Origin: Amnibacterium setariae
Lineage (GTDB): Bacteria > Actinomycetota > Actinomycetes > Actinomycetales > Microbacteriaceae
DNA length: 64,000 nt
Assembly: GCF_003581425.1 (NCBI RefSeq)
Contig: NZ_QXTG01000001.1
Coordinates: forward strand, 496,001 to 560,000
Direction: 5' to 3'
The notes under the pieces were generated by a model. The model saw nothing but the letters and a program-made list of their open reading frames with translations, did no database searches and was not told where the DNA came from. Below, piece after piece: positions 1 to 9,471 of the stretch. A program made the translations under genes and the position numbers. Numbering within the stretch: position 1 is the first letter of the stretch; each line of letters starts with the position of its first letter.

Positions 1-1
1 G

Positions 2-226
2 TTCGTCGGCGTCTGGAACAACCTGCTGCTGCCGCTCTTCGTGGTGGCGAACCCGAACCTGATGACGATCCCGGTGGGCCTCGCGACGGTGCAGGGCAGC
101 TTCGGCCAGCGCTACTCCGACATCCAGGCCGGCGCCGTGCTCGGCGCCCTGCCGCTGGTGGTGCTCTACGTGATCTTCCAGCGGCAGATCGTGGAGGGCG
201 TGACGGGCAGCGGCCTGAAGGGCTGA
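2..226 (+). CDS. Carbohydrate ABC transporter permease, C-terminal end (partial)
   Basis: Only the last 74 residues are in the window; the gene begins upstream. The visible part has the end typical of MalG-type (binding-protein-dependent) sugar permeases: a WNNLLLPLF segment, a hydrophobic helix around the VLGALPLVVLYVIFQ stretch, and the closing QRQIVEGVTGSGLKG that matches the usual 'F-QR-hydrophobic-x-G-x-T-x-G-x-x-K-G' terminus of the family. It would be the inner-membrane channel half of a sugar importer working with a second permease, an ATPase and a lipoprotein outside this window. Substrate cannot be told. The EAA loop lies upstream and is not visible. Confidence 0.85.
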   Translation, partial: FVGVWNNLLLPLFVVANPNLMTIPVGLATVQGSFGQRYSDIQAGAVLGALPLVVLYVIFQRQIVEGVTGSGLKG

Positions 227-234
227 CCCCGCCG

Positions 235-272
235 CGTCGCGCGGTGCTCCCACCCCGTCGCGCGGTGCTCCC
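235..272. repeat. Two direct copies of a 17-bp GC-rich repeat
   Basis: CGTCGCGCGGTGCTCCC occurs at 235-251 and 256-272 (21-bp period), just after the permease stop codon. A 13-base part of it recurs at 1364-1376 on the far side of the next gene. Function unknown. Confidence 0.7.
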
Positions 273-289
273 GCCGGCCCGCGGTAGGT

Positions 290-1240
290 CTACCTGCCGC
301 GTGCCGGCGAGGAGTACTGCGTGACGTCGGGGCGGGTGACCGCGTCTCGGCGCTTCGGGACGCCGGCGCGCACGAGGATCCCTTCCAGCCGGCGTCCGCG
401 GAGGTCCCACCAGTCCCATCGGGCGAAGCTCGCGTACTGCCGCCGCATCCGGTTCTCGCGGGTCTTCTCGCGGATGACGACGTCCTCGACCGAGCCGCCC
501 CTCCGGTAGCGGTCCTCGCGGTACTTCACCTCGCCGTCGAACTCGCCGAGCGCCCGGACCGCCCGCCAGCCGAAGTCCGCGAAGTCCTCCACGTCGCCGG
601 TCACGACGCGGACCTGCAGGTCGGGCGCGACGAAGCCGAGCCGATCCATCTCCACCCGGCTGAGCGACTCGCCCGCCGACCCGCTGCGGGGGTCGGCGAA
701 GCGCAGCACCGCCTGCGCCCGCTGGAAGCCGCGCCGCCTGCCGTACGCGTCCACCAGCGTCCCGAACTCGGCTCGCGACTCCGGGTACAGGCGGAACGCG
801 GCATCGGCGACGACGACCGCCTCCGCGAAGGACCGGCTGAGCGCGATGTCGAACGCGGTCCGTCCCGGGCTCGTGACCAGCATCCCCTCCACCGTGACCG
901 GGGTCACGTGCTCGAGCCCGATGCAGTGGCGGACGACGTCCAGCTGGGACCGCCCGCCGGAGCGGCGCTCGCAGACCAGGTGGACCACCTCCGGCCAGCG
1001 GTGCAGCGATGGCAGCCCGAGGAGGGCGAGCGCGGACTCGTGGGAGAAGACGTGCTCGCCGGTGAGGGTCCGGTGCGCCGCACGGACGCGGAGCAGGTAC
1101 CGGTCGACGGCGTCCACGGGCACCGAGTCCGCCGGCAGGTAGACGTTCCGGCGCGCTCGGAACGAGCCCGGATCCCGCTCGGGACGCACGCCGGTCGAGC
1201 CCAGCATCTCGGGCCTGGTGAAGAGTCGCTCGTCGCTCAT
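290..1240 (-). CDS. AbiEi-like / DUF559-like protein of unknown role (316 aa)
   Basis: The start MSDERLF at 1240 is the most likely one; the reading frame stays open further upstream but that stretch looks non-coding. The N-terminal half contains the [17 protein letters not shown] segment common in actinobacterial proteins annotated as 'type IV toxin-antitoxin AbiEi family antitoxin domain'. The C-terminal third has E191 (GES), D222 (DFADFGW) and E233-F-D-G-E...K239, which resembles the PD-(D/E)XK / Vsr-like (DUF559) nuclease fold of the same proteins. No partner AbiEii toxin gene lies beside it. It stands alone, opposite in direction to its neighbours, and copies of a short GC-rich repeat lie on both sides. 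The family is common and uncharacterised; enzymatic activity is inference. Confidence 0.7.
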   Translation of the reverse strand: MSDERLFTRPEMLGSTGVRPERDPGSFRARRNVYLPADSVPVDAVDRYLLRVRAAHRTLTGEHVFSHESALALLGLPSLHRWPEVVHLVCERRSGGRSQLDVVRHCIGLEHVTPVTVEGMLVTSPGRTAFDIALSRSFAEAVVVADAAFRLYPESRAEFGTLVDAYGRRRGFQRAQAVLRFADPRSGSAGESLSRVEMDRLGFVAPDLQVRVVTGDVEDFADFGWRAVRALGEFDGEVKYREDRYRRGGSVEDVVIREKTRENRMRRQYASFARWDWWDLRGRRLEGILVRAGVPKRRDAVTRPDVTQYSSPARGR

Positions 1241-1382
1241 GCCGTGGAGCGTGGCGATCGGCAGCCCCCTGCTCGGCGCGGGAGCCCGCTCGCTGCGAGA
1301 TCCGCACGGTCCGCCGGCTGGGGAGGACCCGATCCGCGCTCGGGTCCGCCTCCGAGCCACGACGCGCGGTGCTCCGACCCCT

Positions 1383-1406
1383 GCGCGGTGGGTCCACCCA
1401 CCGCGC
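1383..1406. repeat. Perfect inverted repeat (11-bp arms)
   Basis: GCGCGGTGGGT (1383-1393) pairs with ACCCACCGCGC (1396-1406). It lies between the divergent AbiEi-like gene and rpsJ, next to the short GC repeat at 1364-1376, and could be part of a small dispersed repeat. Confidence 0.6.
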
Positions 1407-1486
1407 GGAGGTGCTGATACCGCGCGAGAGGGTGGGACCACCGCGCCGGATCCAGCCGCGCGTTCGCCGAGCGCGACACGCCCGGG

Positions 1487-1515
1487 TTGCACCCTCTTCC
1501 GGGGCGTGGCAAGAT
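1487..1515 (+). promoter_or_regulatory. Probable promoter of the S10 operon
   Basis: TTGCAC (1487-1492), a 17-base spacer and CAAGAT (1510-1515) match sigma-70-type boxes well. It is the best promoter candidate upstream of rpsJ in the 608-bp gap. Confidence 0.55.
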
Positions 1516-1848
1516 GTCGGGGTTCCACATTCCGGGCGGAGCGGTGCACCGAGTGCGCCGACGCCTCCGGATCACTGTCAGGCAGTGCACGATCGAAGGG
1601 TCGGGCCGCGGGCAGCAGAACACCTCGGCGCTCCGGCGCCTCGGCCTGCGGGCCGTGGCGGGGGCGTGCGCTGACGCGCTGCGGACACGGTCCGCCAGGG
1701 CGGGTCGCGCACGTGCGGACAGGAGCCCGGGCATCCACAGCAGAACAGCGGTGCGGATCGCGCTGCGCCTCCTCGCGGGGGAGCGGCGGGTCGGCCCGGA
1801 AGCCACCCACGAGCCGCGCGTCTCGAACGCGCACGGAACGAGGAATCC

Positions 1849-2157
1849 ATGGCGGGACAGAAGATCCGCATCCGACTGAAGTCGTACGACCACGCCGGGC
1901 TCGACAGCTCCGCGCGGAAGATCGTCGACACGGTCACCCGCGCCGGCGCCACGGTCGTCGGCCCGGTGCCGCTGCCCACGGAGAAGAACGTCATCGCGGT
2001 GATCCGCTCTCCGCACAAGTACAAGGACAGCCGCGAGCACTTCGAGATGCGCACCCACAAGCGGCTCATCGACATCATCGACCCGACGCCCAAGGCCGTC
2101 GACTCGCTCATGCGGCTCGACCTGCCGGCCGACGTCAACATCGAGATCAAGCTCTAG
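1849..2157 (+). CDS. rpsJ: 30S ribosomal protein S10
   Basis: 102 aa, full length for the family. The protein begins [15 protein letters not shown] and carries the conserved [10 protein letters not shown] segment and the [23 protein letters not shown] stretch that define S10. S10 sits in the 30S head and is the NusB partner in antitermination complexes. It is the first gene of the S10 operon here; no rpsL-rpsG-fusA-tuf genes precede it, so the str operon lies elsewhere in this genome. The start codon is preceded by a purine-rich RBS and a long leader. rplC follows after 11 bases. Confidence 0.98.
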   Translation: MAGQKIRIRLKSYDHAGLDSSARKIVDTVTRAGATVVGPVPLPTEKNVIAVIRSPHKYKDSREHFEMRTHKRLIDIIDPTPKAVDSLMRLDLPADVNIEIKL

Positions 2158-2168
2158 GAGAGGAACGG

Positions 2169-2822
2169 ATGTCCACCGCGACCCGCACGTTCTCCGGGCT
2201 TCTCGGCACGAAGCTCGGCATGACCCAGGTCTGGGGCGAGGGCAACAAGCTCGTCCCGGTCACGGTCATCCAGGTGACCCCGAACGTCGTCACCCAGATC
2301 CGCACGACTGAGAAGGACGGCTACGAGGCCGTCCAGATCGCCGCCGGCGCGGTCGACCCCCGCAAGGCGAACAAGCCGGAGGCCGGCCACTTCGCCGCCG
2401 CGGGCGTCACCCCGCGCCGCCACCTCACCGAGGTCCGCACCGCGAACGCCGCCGAGTACACGCTCGGCCAGGAGCTCTCGGTCGAGGTCTTCGAGGCCGG
2501 CAAGAAGGTCGACGTCGTCGGCACCAGCAAGGGCAAGGGCACCGCCGGTGTCATGAAGCGCCACAACTTCAAGGGCGTGTCCGCGAGCCACGGTTCGCAC
2601 CGCAACCACCGCAAGCCCGGTTCGATCGGCGCGTCCTCGACGCCGTCGCGCGTCTTCAAGGGCATGCGCATGGCCGGCCGCATGGGCAACGAGCGCGTCA
2701 CCGTGCTCGGCCTGACCGTCCACGCCGTCGACGCCGAGAAGGGCCTGCTGCTCGTCAAGGGCGCGGTCCCCGGCGCCAAGGGCCGTCTCGTGTTCGTCCG
2801 CGACGCCGTGAAGGGGAACTGA
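2169..2822 (+). CDS. rplC: 50S ribosomal protein L3
   Basis: 217 aa. The start [20 protein letters not shown] is chosen because the TKLGMTQ block near the N-terminus is the L3 signature; the frame is open further upstream but without homology. The conserved [14 protein letters not shown]...[19 protein letters not shown] region (about residues 133-165) is the loop that reaches the peptidyl-transferase centre. It is co-transcribed with rpsJ (11-base gap) and rplD (2-base gap). GGAGAGGA upstream serves as RBS. Confidence 0.98.
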   Translation: MSTATRTFSGLLGTKLGMTQVWGEGNKLVPVTVIQVTPNVVTQIRTTEKDGYEAVQIAAGAVDPRKANKPEAGHFAAAGVTPRRHLTEVRTANAAEYTLGQELSVEVFEAGKKVDVVGTSKGKGTAGVMKRHNFKGVSASHGSHRNHRKPGSIGASSTPSRVFKGMRMAGRMGNERVTVLGLTVHAVDAEKGLLLVKGAVPGAKGRLVFVRDAVKGN

Positions 2823-2824
2823 CC

Positions 2825-3433
2825 ATGGCCGCTCCCAAGAACCTGCCCATCGAGCTCTTCGACGTGCCGACCAACGTCCCCCTGATCCACCAGGTGGTCG
2901 TCGCCCAGCTCGCCGCCGCTCGCCAGGGCACGCACAAGACGAAGAACCGGGGCGAGGTCTCCGGCTCGGGCGTCAAGCCGTTCAAGCAGAAGGGCACCGG
3001 CCGGTCCCGTCAGGGTTCGGTCCGCGCCCCGGAGCACCGCGGCGGCGGCGTCGTGCACGGCCCGACGCCGCGCGACTACTCGCAGCGCACCCCGAAGAAG
3101 ATGATCGCCGCGGCCCTGCTCGGCGCCCTCTCGGACCGCGCTCGCGCCGGCCGCATCCACGAGGTCGAGCTCGCGGGTGCCACGCCGTCCACGAAGGCGG
3201 CGGTCACGGCCCTCGCCGCGGCGAAGAACGGCAAGCGCCAGCTCGTCGTCCTCGACCGCGCCGAGACGGTCGCGATCAAGAGCGTCCGCAACCTGCAGGG
3301 CGTCGACGTGCTGTTCGTCGACCAGCTGAACGCCTACGACGTCCTCCGCAGCGACGACGTCGTCTTCACCCCCGCCGCGCTGAACGCCTTCATCGAGGCG
3401 AAGGGCGCGGCCGTCGAGGAGGTCTCCGCGTGA
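2825..3433 (+). CDS. rplD: 50S ribosomal protein L4
   Basis: 202 aa, normal length. The extended loop with [12 protein letters not shown] and the [13 protein letters not shown] segment (about residues 40-65) is the part that lines the exit tunnel and is diagnostic of L4. The C-terminal part keeps the Rossmann-like fold of the family. In E. coli L4 represses its own operon; a long leader precedes the operon here, but L4 control is not shown. The stop overlaps the rplW GTG start by four bases. Confidence 0.97.
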   Translation: MAAPKNLPIELFDVPTNVPLIHQVVVAQLAAARQGTHKTKNRGEVSGSGVKPFKQKGTGRSRQGSVRAPEHRGGGVVHGPTPRDYSQRTPKKMIAAALLGALSDRARAGRIHEVELAGATPSTKAAVTALAAAKNGKRQLVVLDRAETVAIKSVRNLQGVDVLFVDQLNAYDVLRSDDVVFTPAALNAFIEAKGAAVEEVSA

Positions 3434-3732
3434 GCGCGATCGACTACAAGGACCCGCGCGACGTGATCCTGCGTCCCGTGGTCTCCGAGAAGAGCTACGG
3501 CCTGATCGACGAGGGCAAGTACACGTTCCTCGTCGACCCCCGGGCCAACAAGACCGAGATCAAGCTCGCCATCGAGAAGATCTTCGGCGTCCAGGTCAAG
3601 TCCGTCACGACGGCGAACCGCACGGGCAAGACCCGCCGCACCCGCTTCGGCACCGGCAAGCGCAAGGACACCAAGCGCGCCATCGTGTCGCTCAAGTCGG
3701 GCTCCATCGACATCTTCACGGCTGTCGGCTGA
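3430..3732 (+). CDS. rplW: 50S ribosomal protein L23
   Basis: 100 aa. The start is a GTG overlapping the rplD stop codon (GTGA), so translational coupling is likely. Family features are [15 protein letters not shown] at the N-terminus and [24 protein letters not shown] in the middle. L23 lies at the tunnel exit and is the docking site for trigger factor and SRP. The gene is followed by rplB after 19 bases. Confidence 0.97.
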   Translation: MSAIDYKDPRDVILRPVVSEKSYGLIDEGKYTFLVDPRANKTEIKLAIEKIFGVQVKSVTTANRTGKTRRTRFGTGKRKDTKRAIVSLKSGSIDIFTAVG

Positions 3733-3751
3733 GGCACGGAGGAACAGACGA

Positions 3752-4591
3752 ATGGCAATCCGCAACTACAAGCCGACCACGCCCGGTCGTCGCGGCTCCT
3801 CGGTCGCCGACTTCGCCGAGATCACCCGGTCGACCCCTGAGAAGAGCCTGCTGCGCCCGCTGCCGAAGACCGGTGGCCGCAACGCGCAGGGTCGGATCAC
3901 CACCCGCCACATCGGCGGCGGCCACAAGCGCCAGTACCGCGTCATCGACTTCCGCCGCTCCGACAAGGACGGTGTGAACGCCCGCGTCGCGGAGATCGAG
4001 TACGACCCGAACCGCACCGCGCGCATCGCGCTGCTGCACTTCGTGGACGGCGAGAAGCGCTACATCCTGGCGCCGAACCGCATCAAGCAGGGCGACGTCG
4101 TCGAGACGGGCCCCGGCGCGGACATCAAGCCGGGCAACAACCTGCCGCTGAAGAACATCCCGGTCGGCACGGTCGTGCACGCGATCGAGCTGAAGCCGGG
4201 CGGCGGCGCGAAGATGGCCCGATCCGCGGGCGCCTCCGTGCGCCTCGTGGCGAAGGACGGCCCCTACGCGCAGCTGCGCCTCCCCTCGGGCGAGGTCCGC
4301 AACGTCGACGCGCGCTGCCGCGCGACGATCGGCGAGGTCGGCAACGCCGAGCAGTCGAACATCAACTGGGGCAAGGCCGGCCGCAAGCGCTGGAAGGGCG
4401 TGCGTCCGACGGTCCGCGGTGTCGCGATGAACCCGATCGACCACCCGCACGGCGGTGGCGAGGGCAAGACCTCCGGTGGTCGCCACCCGGTCAGCCCCTG
4501 GGGTCAGGCCGAGGGCCGCACCCGGCACCCCAACAAGGAGAGCGACAAGCTCATCGTCCGCCGTCGCACCGTCGGCAAGAAGCGCAAGTAG
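3752..4591 (+). CDS. rplB: 50S ribosomal protein L2
   Basis: 279 aa, full length. It begins [21 protein letters not shown] and contains the [22 protein letters not shown] segment, the GPNRTAR-like core and the very conserved [20 protein letters not shown] block near residues 225-245, which includes the histidine important for peptidyl-transferase activity in the family. L2 is a core 23S-binding and subunit-association protein. It lies in mid-operon with rpsS 12 bases downstream. Confidence 0.98.
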   Translation: MAIRNYKPTTPGRRGSSVADFAEITRSTPEKSLLRPLPKTGGRNAQGRITTRHIGGGHKRQYRVIDFRRSDKDGVNARVAEIEYDPNRTARIALLHFVDGEKRYILAPNRIKQGDVVETGPGADIKPGNNLPLKNIPVGTVVHAIELKPGGGAKMARSAGASVRLVAKDGPYAQLRLPSGEVRNVDARCRATIGEVGNAEQSNINWGKAGRKRWKGVRPTVRGVAMNPIDHPHGGGEGKTSGGRHPVSPWGQAEGRTRHPNKESDKLIVRRRTVGKKRK

Positions 4592-4603
4592 GAGTAGCGA
4601 AGC

Positions 4604-4885
4604 ATGCCTCGCAGCCTGAAGAAGGGCCCCTTCGTCGACGACCACCTGCTGACGAAGGTGCAGAAGCAGAACACGACGAACTCGAAGCAGGTCATCCGAA
4701 CCTGGTCGCGTCGTTCGATGATCATCCCCGCGATGCTCGGCCACACCATCGCCGTGCACGACGGTCGCAAGCACATCCCCGTCTTCGTGACGGAGGCGAT
4801 GGTCGGGCACAAGCTCGGCGAGTTCGCCCCCACCCGCACCTTCCGCGGGCACGAGAAGGACGACAAGAAGGGTCGTCGCCGCTAG
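4604..4885 (+). CDS. rpsS: 30S ribosomal protein S19
   Basis: 93 aa. [16 protein letters not shown] at the start and the [42 protein letters not shown] core are diagnostic. S19 binds 16S rRNA in the 30S head with S13. The C-terminus ends in a short basic tail (KGRRR). Confidence 0.98.
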   Translation: MPRSLKKGPFVDDHLLTKVQKQNTTNSKQVIRTWSRRSMIIPAMLGHTIAVHDGRKHIPVFVTEAMVGHKLGEFAPTRTFRGHEKDDKKGRRR

Positions 4886-4910
4886 GCGCGGCGACGAGAA
4901 GGAGACAGTC

Positions 4911-5303
4911 ATGGTGGAGTCCACCGCGCGGCTGCGGCAGGTCCGCATCACCCCGCAGAAGGCCCGTCGCGTCGTCGACCTCATCCGCGGCAAGCAGGCC
5001 GCGGAGGCCCTCGCGATCCTCAAGTTCTCGCCGCAGGCCGCGGCGACCCCGGTGTACAAGCTCGTCGCCTCGGCGATGGCGAACGCCAAGGTCAAGGCCG
5101 ACGCGGAGAACACCTACCTCGACGAGCAGGACCTGTTCGTCCAGCGTGCGTTCGTGGACGAGGGCACCACGCTCAAGCGGTTCCAGCCGCGGGCGCAGGG
5201 CCGGGCGTTCCGGATCAACAAGCGCACGTCCCACATCACCGTCGTGCTGTCGACGCCCGCGGCCGAGGCCGACGGCGCCGACTCGAAGAAGGGGAACCGC
5301 TGA
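4911..5303 (+). CDS. rplV: 50S ribosomal protein L22
   Basis: 130 aa. The [20 protein letters not shown] start and the beta-hairpin region ending in [17 protein letters not shown] are typical; the hairpin lines the nascent-peptide tunnel. A 12-residue polar tail ([11 protein letters not shown]) follows the conserved core. An AGAAGGAG-type RBS lies in the 25-base gap after rpsS. The stop codon overlaps the rpsC start (TGATG). Confidence 0.97.
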   Translation: MVESTARLRQVRITPQKARRVVDLIRGKQAAEALAILKFSPQAAATPVYKLVASAMANAKVKADAENTYLDEQDLFVQRAFVDEGTTLKRFQPRAQGRAFRINKRTSHITVVLSTPAAEADGADSKKGNR

Positions 5304-6046
5304 TGGGCCAGAAGGTCAACCCGTACGGCTTCCGTCTCGGCATCACCACCGACCACACCTCCCGCTGGTTCTCGGACTCGCAGAAGGTCGGTCAGCGGTA
5401 CAAGGACTTCGTCGCCGAGGACGTGAAGATCCGTCGCCTCCTGCTGAAGCGGCTCGACCGCGCCGGCGTGGCGAAGATCGAGATCGAGCGCACCCGCGAC
5501 CGCGTCCGCGTGGACATCCACACGGCGCGCCCGGGCATCGTCATCGGCCGCCGCGGCGCCGAGGCCGAGGCCATCCGCGGGGACCTGGAGAAGCTCACCA
5601 AGAAGCAGATCCAGCTGAACATCCTCGAGGTCAAGAACCCCGAGGCCGAGGCCCAGCTCGTCGCGCAGGGCATCGCCGAGCAGCTCTCCGCCCGCGTGGC
5701 CTTCCGCCGCGCGATGCGCAAGGGCCTGCAGAGCGCGCAGCGCGCCGGCGCCAAGGGCGTCCGCGTGCAGGTCGCCGGCCGCCTCGGCGGCGCGGAGATG
5801 AGCCGCAGCGAGTTCTACCGCGAGGGCCGGGTGCCGCTGCACACGCTCCGCGCGAACATCGACTACGGCTTCTACGAGGCCCGCACCACCTTCGGCCGCA
5901 TCGGCGTGAAGGTCTGGATCTACAAGGGCGACATCACCAACAAGGAGCTCGCGCGCGAGCAGGCGAGCCAGCCCGGCCGTCGGCCCGAGCGCGGCGACCG
6001 TCGCGGCGGCCGTCGCAACGAGTCCCTGGAAGGAGCGAACGCCTGA
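5303..6046 (+). CDS. rpsC: 30S ribosomal protein S3
   Basis: 247 aa. It begins [18 protein letters not shown], contains a KH domain with the GxxG loop as GRRG in [16 protein letters not shown], and the C-terminal [34 protein letters not shown] block. S3 forms part of the mRNA entry channel. The last 30 residues are a basic, Arg/Gly-rich tail, usual for actinobacteria. The start overlaps the rplV stop by one base and the stop overlaps the rplP start by one base. Confidence 0.98.
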   Translation: MGQKVNPYGFRLGITTDHTSRWFSDSQKVGQRYKDFVAEDVKIRRLLLKRLDRAGVAKIEIERTRDRVRVDIHTARPGIVIGRRGAEAEAIRGDLEKLTKKQIQLNILEVKNPEAEAQLVAQGIAEQLSARVAFRRAMRKGLQSAQRAGAKGVRVQVAGRLGGAEMSRSEFYREGRVPLHTLRANIDYGFYEARTTFGRIGVKVWIYKGDITNKELAREQASQPGRRPERGDRRGGRRNESLEGANA

Positions 6047-6465
6047 TGCTGATCCCTCGACGCGTCAAGCACCGCAAGCAGCACCACCCGGGCCGCAGCG
6101 GCCAGGCCACCGGCGGCACGAAGGTCTCCTTCGGCGAGTTCGGCATCCAGGCGCTGACCCCGGCGTACGTGACGAACCGGCAGATCGAGTCCGCCCGTAT
6201 CGCCATGACCCGCCACATCAAGCGCGGCGGCAAGGTCTGGATCAACATCTACCCGGACCGTCCGCTCACGAAGAAGCCCGCCGAGACCCGCATGGGTTCC
6301 GGGAAGGGTTCGCCCGAGTGGTGGGTTGCCAACGTCAAGCCGGGCCGCGTGCTCTTCGAGGTGGCGGGTGTCGACGAGACCCTGGCCCGCGAGGCGCTGC
6401 TCCGCGCGATCCACAAGCTGCCGCTCAAGGCACGCATCATCACCCGTGAGGAGGGGGACGCCTGA
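6046..6465 (+). CDS. rplP: 50S ribosomal protein L16
   Basis: 139 aa. The start [19 protein letters not shown] is family-typical, and the [25 protein letters not shown] block (about residues 82-106) is the conserved core near the A-site tRNA elbow. The longer open frame upstream of this ATG runs through rpsC and is not part of the gene. The start and stop both overlap the neighbouring genes by one base. Confidence 0.98.
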   Translation: MLIPRRVKHRKQHHPGRSGQATGGTKVSFGEFGIQALTPAYVTNRQIESARIAMTRHIKRGGKVWINIYPDRPLTKKPAETRMGSGKGSPEWWVANVKPGRVLFEVAGVDETLAREALLRAIHKLPLKARIITREEGDA

Positions 6466-6803
6466 TGGCGATCGGTTCCAAGAACCTCGCTCCGAACGAG
6501 CTCGACTCGTTCGAGGACAGCCGTCTGACGGAGGAGCTCCGGCGGGCCAAGGAGGAGCTGTTCAACCTCCGCTTCCAGTCCGCCACCGGGCAGCTCGAGG
6601 GCCACGGGCGGGTGCGCGCCGTCAAGCGCGACATCGCCCGCATCTACACCGTGATGCGCGAGCGCGAGCTCGGCATCCGGGTCACCCCGGCTCCCGCCCC
6701 GGTCGCCGAGGCGAAGCCGAAGCGCACCCGCGCCAAGAAGGACGCGGCCGACACGACCACCGAGACCGCTCCTGCGGCCGCGGAGTCCGAGGAGACGAAG
6801 TAA
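6465..6803 (+). CDS. rpmC: 50S ribosomal protein L29 with C-terminal extension
   Basis: 112 aa, against about 65-75 for the usual L29. The N-terminal two thirds show the two-helix core ([22 protein letters not shown]...[20 protein letters not shown]). The rest is an Ala/Pro/Glu-rich low-complexity tail with a basic KPKRTRAKK patch. Extended L29 is frequent in high-GC actinobacteria. It overlaps rplP and rpsQ by one base each. Confidence 0.95.
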   Translation: MAIGSKNLAPNELDSFEDSRLTEELRRAKEELFNLRFQSATGQLEGHGRVRAVKRDIARIYTVMRERELGIRVTPAPAPVAEAKPKRTRAKKDAADTTTETAPAAAESEETK

Positions 6804-7126
6804 TGGCGAAGGCACAGGAGACCGCTGCGGCGGCCGGCCACGAGCACGCCGCCCACGACGTCCGCGACGAGGCCGCCCGCGGCTACCGCAAGGCGCGCCG
6901 CGGCTACGTCGTCAGCGACAAGATGGAGAAGACCATCGTCGTCGAGGTCGAGGACCGCGTGAAGCACCCGCTCTACGGCAAGGTCATCCGCCGCACGAGC
7001 AAGGTGAAGGCGCACGACGAGGCCGGCACCGCCGGCATCGGCGACCTCGTCCTCATCAGCGAGACCCGTCCGCTGTCCGCGACGAAGCGCTGGCGCCTCG
7101 TCGAGGTGCTCGAGAAGGCGAAGTGA
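6803..7126 (+). CDS. rpsQ: 30S ribosomal protein S17
   Basis: 107 aa. The first 28 residues are an Ala/His-rich extension; the conserved S17 OB-fold begins at [39 protein letters not shown] and closes with [23 protein letters not shown]. The upstream in-frame stretch belongs to rplP/rpmC sequence and is ignored. The ATG overlaps the rpmC stop by one base. S17 is an early 16S assembly protein. Confidence 0.97.
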   Translation: MAKAQETAAAAGHEHAAHDVRDEAARGYRKARRGYVVSDKMEKTIVVEVEDRVKHPLYGKVIRRTSKVKAHDEAGTAGIGDLVLISETRPLSATKRWRLVEVLEKAK

Positions 7127-7130
7127 CCCG

Positions 7131-7499
7131 ATGATCCAGCAGGAGTCCCGACTCAAGGTCGCCGACAACACCGGCGCCAAGGAGCTGCTCACCATCCGCG
7201 TCATGGGCGGCTCCGGCCGTCGCTACGCCGGCCTGGGCGACACGATCGTCGCGACCGTCAAGGACGCGATCCCCGGCGGCAACGTCAAGAAGGGCGACGT
7301 CGTCAAGGCGGTCATCGTGCGCACCGTCAAGGAGACCCGTCGTGCCGACGGCTCCTACATCAAGTTCGACGAGAACGCCGCCGTCATCCTCAAGAACGAC
7401 GGCGACCCCCGCGGGACGCGCATCTTCGGTCCGGTCGGTCGCGAGCTCCGCGACAAGAAGTTCATGAAGATCATCTCGCTCGCACCGGAGGTGATTTGA
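7131..7499 (+). CDS. rplN: 50S ribosomal protein L14
   Basis: 122 aa, exactly the usual length. [18 protein letters not shown] at the start and the [42 protein letters not shown] end are diagnostic. L14 contributes to the B8 intersubunit bridge and is the RsfS target in other bacteria. It is spaced 4 bases from rpsQ and 3 from rplX. Confidence 0.98.
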   Translation: MIQQESRLKVADNTGAKELLTIRVMGGSGRRYAGLGDTIVATVKDAIPGGNVKKGDVVKAVIVRTVKETRRADGSYIKFDENAAVILKNDGDPRGTRIFGPVGRELRDKKFMKIISLAPEVI

Positions 7500-7502
7500 A
7501 CC

Positions 7503-7862
7503 ATGGCCAAGATCAAGAAGGGCGACCTCGTCCAGGTGATCTCGGGCGCCTCGCAGGCGCGCGGCGGGGACCGCGGCAAGCAGGGCAAGGTCCTCGAGGT
7601 CCTCGTCGAGCGCAACCGCGTCGTCGTCGAGGGTGTGAACTTCGTCACGAAGCACGAGCGCGTCGGCCAGACGCAGCGCGGCACCCGCACCGGCGGCCTC
7701 GAGACCGTCGAGGCCCCCATCCACATCTCGAACGTCGCCCTGGTCGACCCCGACACGAAGAAGCCGACCCGCGTCGGCCACCGCGTCGAGACCAAGACCG
7801 TCGACGGCGTGTCGAAGACCGTCCGCGTGCGCTACGCGAAGAAGTCCGGGAAGGACCTGTAA
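7503..7862 (+). CDS. rplX: 50S ribosomal protein L24
   Basis: 119 aa. It has the N-terminal KOW motif ([11 protein letters not shown]...[12 protein letters not shown]), followed by the [12 protein letters not shown] loop and the conserved [13 protein letters not shown] segment. L24 starts 50S assembly and lies near the tunnel exit. It is tightly packed between rplN and rplE (3-base gaps). Confidence 0.97.
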   Translation: MAKIKKGDLVQVISGASQARGGDRGKQGKVLEVLVERNRVVVEGVNFVTKHERVGQTQRGTRTGGLETVEAPIHISNVALVDPDTKKPTRVGHRVETKTVDGVSKTVRVRYAKKSGKDL

Positions 7863-7865
7863 GCC

Positions 7866-8447
7866 ATGAGTGACACGACTGTTGCGGAGGCTGGCACCAT
7901 CCAGCCCCGCCTCAAGCAGAAGTACCGCTCCGAGATCGTGCCGAACCTCCTCAAGGAGTTCGGGTACTCGAACGTGCACCAGGTGCCGGGTCTCGTGAAG
8001 GTCGTCGTCAACTCCGGTGTCGGCGAGGCCGCCCGTGACGGCAAGATCATCGACGGCGCGGTCGCCGACCTGACCAAGATCACCGGTCAGAAGCCGCAGG
8101 TCACCCGGGCCCGCAAGTCCATCGCGCAGTTCAAGCTGCGCGAGGGCCAGCCCATCGGCGCGCACGTCACGATGCGCGGCGACCGGGCGTGGGAGTTCCT
8201 CGACCGCCTGCTGTCCCTCGCCCTGCCCCGCATCCGCGACTTCCGCGGCCTGTCGGACCGGCAGTTCGACGGCAACGGCAACTACACGTTCGGCGTCACC
8301 GAGCAGAGCATCTTCCACGAGATCGACCAGGACCGCATCGACCGGGTCCGCGGCTTCGACATCACCGTGGTGACGACCGCGAAGAACGACGACGAGGGCC
8401 GGGCCCTGCTCCGCGCCCTCGGCTTCCCGTTCCGCGCCGCCTCCTAG
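7866..8447 (+). CDS. rplE: 50S ribosomal protein L5
   Basis: 193 aa. Family blocks are [19 protein letters not shown], the [32 protein letters not shown] core, and [28 protein letters not shown]5 binds 5S rRNA and contacts P-site tRNA. An 80-base gap follows, where many actinobacteria carry rpsN (zinc S14); here that gene is absent and a hairpin sits in the gap. Confidence 0.98.
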   Translation: MSDTTVAEAGTIQPRLKQKYRSEIVPNLLKEFGYSNVHQVPGLVKVVVNSGVGEAARDGKIIDGAVADLTKITGQKPQVTRARKSIAQFKLREGQPIGAHVTMRGDRAWEFLDRLLSLALPRIRDFRGLSDRQFDGNGNYTFGVTEQSIFHEIDQDRIDRVRGFDITVVTTAKNDDEGRALLRALGFPFRAAS

Positions 8448-8486
8448 GCGCGCGACCCCACCCGCTAACACCGGGGCCGTACGAGG

Positions 8487-8505
8487 TCCGGGGAACGTCC
8501 CCGGA
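8487..8505 (+). promoter_or_regulatory. Short hairpin in the rplE-rpsH gap
   Basis: TCCGGGGA and TCCCCGGA form an 8-bp stem with a 3-base loop about 20 bases before the rpsH start. It lies where rpsN is found in many relatives. It could be a leader element or a scar; function unproven. Confidence 0.4.
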
Positions 8506-8527
8506 AACCTGACGAAAGAGAACACTC

Positions 8528-8926
8528 ATGACGATGACCGATCCGGTCGCGGACCTGCTCACGCGGGTGCGCAACGCGAACTCGGCCTTCCACGAGACGG
8601 TGACCCTGCCGCACTCGAAGCTGAAGGCCGGGATCGCGGAGATCCTGAAGACCGAGGGCTACATCTCCGACTGGAGCGTCGCCGACGCCCGCGTCGGCAA
8701 GACCCTCGTGCTCGACCTGAAGTACGGCCCGAACCGCGAGCGGTCCATCGCCGGCATCAAGCGCGTCTCGAAGCCCGGCCTCCGCGTGTACGCGAAGTCG
8801 ACCGAGCTGCCCACGGTGCTCGGCGGCCTCGGCGTCGCGATCCTGTCCACCTCCTCCGGCCTCCTCACGGACCGGCAGGCGACCAAGAAGGGCGTCGGCG
8901 GGGAAGTCCTCGCCTACGTGTGGTGA
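8528..8926 (+). CDS. rpsH: 30S ribosomal protein S8
   Basis: 132 aa. [18 protein letters not shown] at the start and the C-terminal [36 protein letters not shown] are diagnostic. S8 is a primary 16S binder and, in E. coli, the repressor of the spc operon. The start MTMTDP at 8528 fits homologues; an ATG two codons later is the alternative. A GAAAGAG sequence upstream acts as RBS. Confidence 0.98.
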   Translation: MTMTDPVADLLTRVRNANSAFHETVTLPHSKLKAGIAEILKTEGYISDWSVADARVGKTLVLDLKYGPNRERSIAGIKRVSKPGLRVYAKSTELPTVLGGLGVAILSTSSGLLTDRQATKKGVGGEVLAYVW

Positions 8927-8932
8927 GCTGAC

Positions 8933-9469
8933 ATGTCGCGAATCGGACGACTCCCCATCGACATCCCCGCCGGCGTCGACGTGACGATCAGCGGCGCGGA
9001 CGTGACGGTGAAGGGCCCGCGAGGGACCCTGAACCACGTGATCCCCGCCCCGCTGACCGCCGCCGTCGAGGACGGCAGGGTCATCGTGTCCCGGCCCGAC
9101 GACGAGCGCCGCTCGAAGTCGCTGCACGGCCTGACCCGCACGCTGATCGCCAACCAGATCACCGGCGTGACCGCGGGCTACAGCAAGGGCCTCGAGGTCG
9201 TCGGCACCGGCTACCGCGTGCAGGCCCGCGGCGCGAACATCGAGTTCGCACTCGGCTTCTCGCACCCGGTCGTCGTCGAGCCCCCGGCCGGCATCACCTT
9301 CACGGTCGAGGGCAACAACCGCCTCACCGTGTCGGGCATCGACAAGCAGGCGGTCGGCGAGACCGCCGCCAACATCCGCAAGATCCGCAAGCCCGAGCCC
9401 TACAAGGGCAAGGGCGTCCGGTACGCCGGCGAGAACGTGCGCCGCAAGGCCGGGAAGAGTGGGAAGTAG
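8933..9469 (+). CDS. rplF: 50S ribosomal protein L6
   Basis: 178 aa with the two repeated L6 domains. It begins [17 protein letters not shown], has the GPRGTLNHV segment, and ends with the [26 protein letters not shown] block that contacts the sarcin-ricin loop region of 23S rRNA. It starts 6 bases after rpsH and is followed by rplR after 2 bases. Confidence 0.98.
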   Translation: MSRIGRLPIDIPAGVDVTISGADVTVKGPRGTLNHVIPAPLTAAVEDGRVIVSRPDDERRSKSLHGLTRTLIANQITGVTAGYSKGLEVVGTGYRVQARGANIEFALGFSHPVVVEPPAGITFTVEGNNRLTVSGIDKQAVGETAANIRKIRKPEPYKGKGVRYAGENVRRKAGKSGK

Positions 9470-9471
9470 TC

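Larger units (their letters stand above)
1241..1848 (+). other. 608-bp intergenic region with the long S10-operon leader
   Basis: No gene is seen here. Its left part holds a third copy of the short repeat (1364-1376) and a perfect hairpin at 1383-1406 (11-bp arms, 2-base loop). A promoter at 1487-1515 would give an untranslated leader of about 325 bases before rpsJ, GC-rich and able to fold extensively. Long S10 leaders mediate L4 feedback in E. coli; whether this one does so is unknown. The last bases before rpsJ contain a modest purine-rich RBS (CGAGGA). Confidence 0.6.

Noticed and set aside
1218-2168. N-terminal extension of L3 in the long open frame before rplC
   Set aside because: The upstream part is out of step with known L3 and overlaps rpsJ; high GC keeps frames open.
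3716-5113. Long antisense ORFs across ribosomal genes (also at 11153-12637, 44186-46348, 56718-59171)
   Set aside because: They mirror the codon bias of the real genes and show low-complexity Arg/Ala/Asp/Val wording with no domains.
5303-6046. Frameshift or fusion between rpsC and rplP because their frames overlap
   Set aside because: The one-base TGATG overlap is ordinary translational coupling and both proteins are full length.
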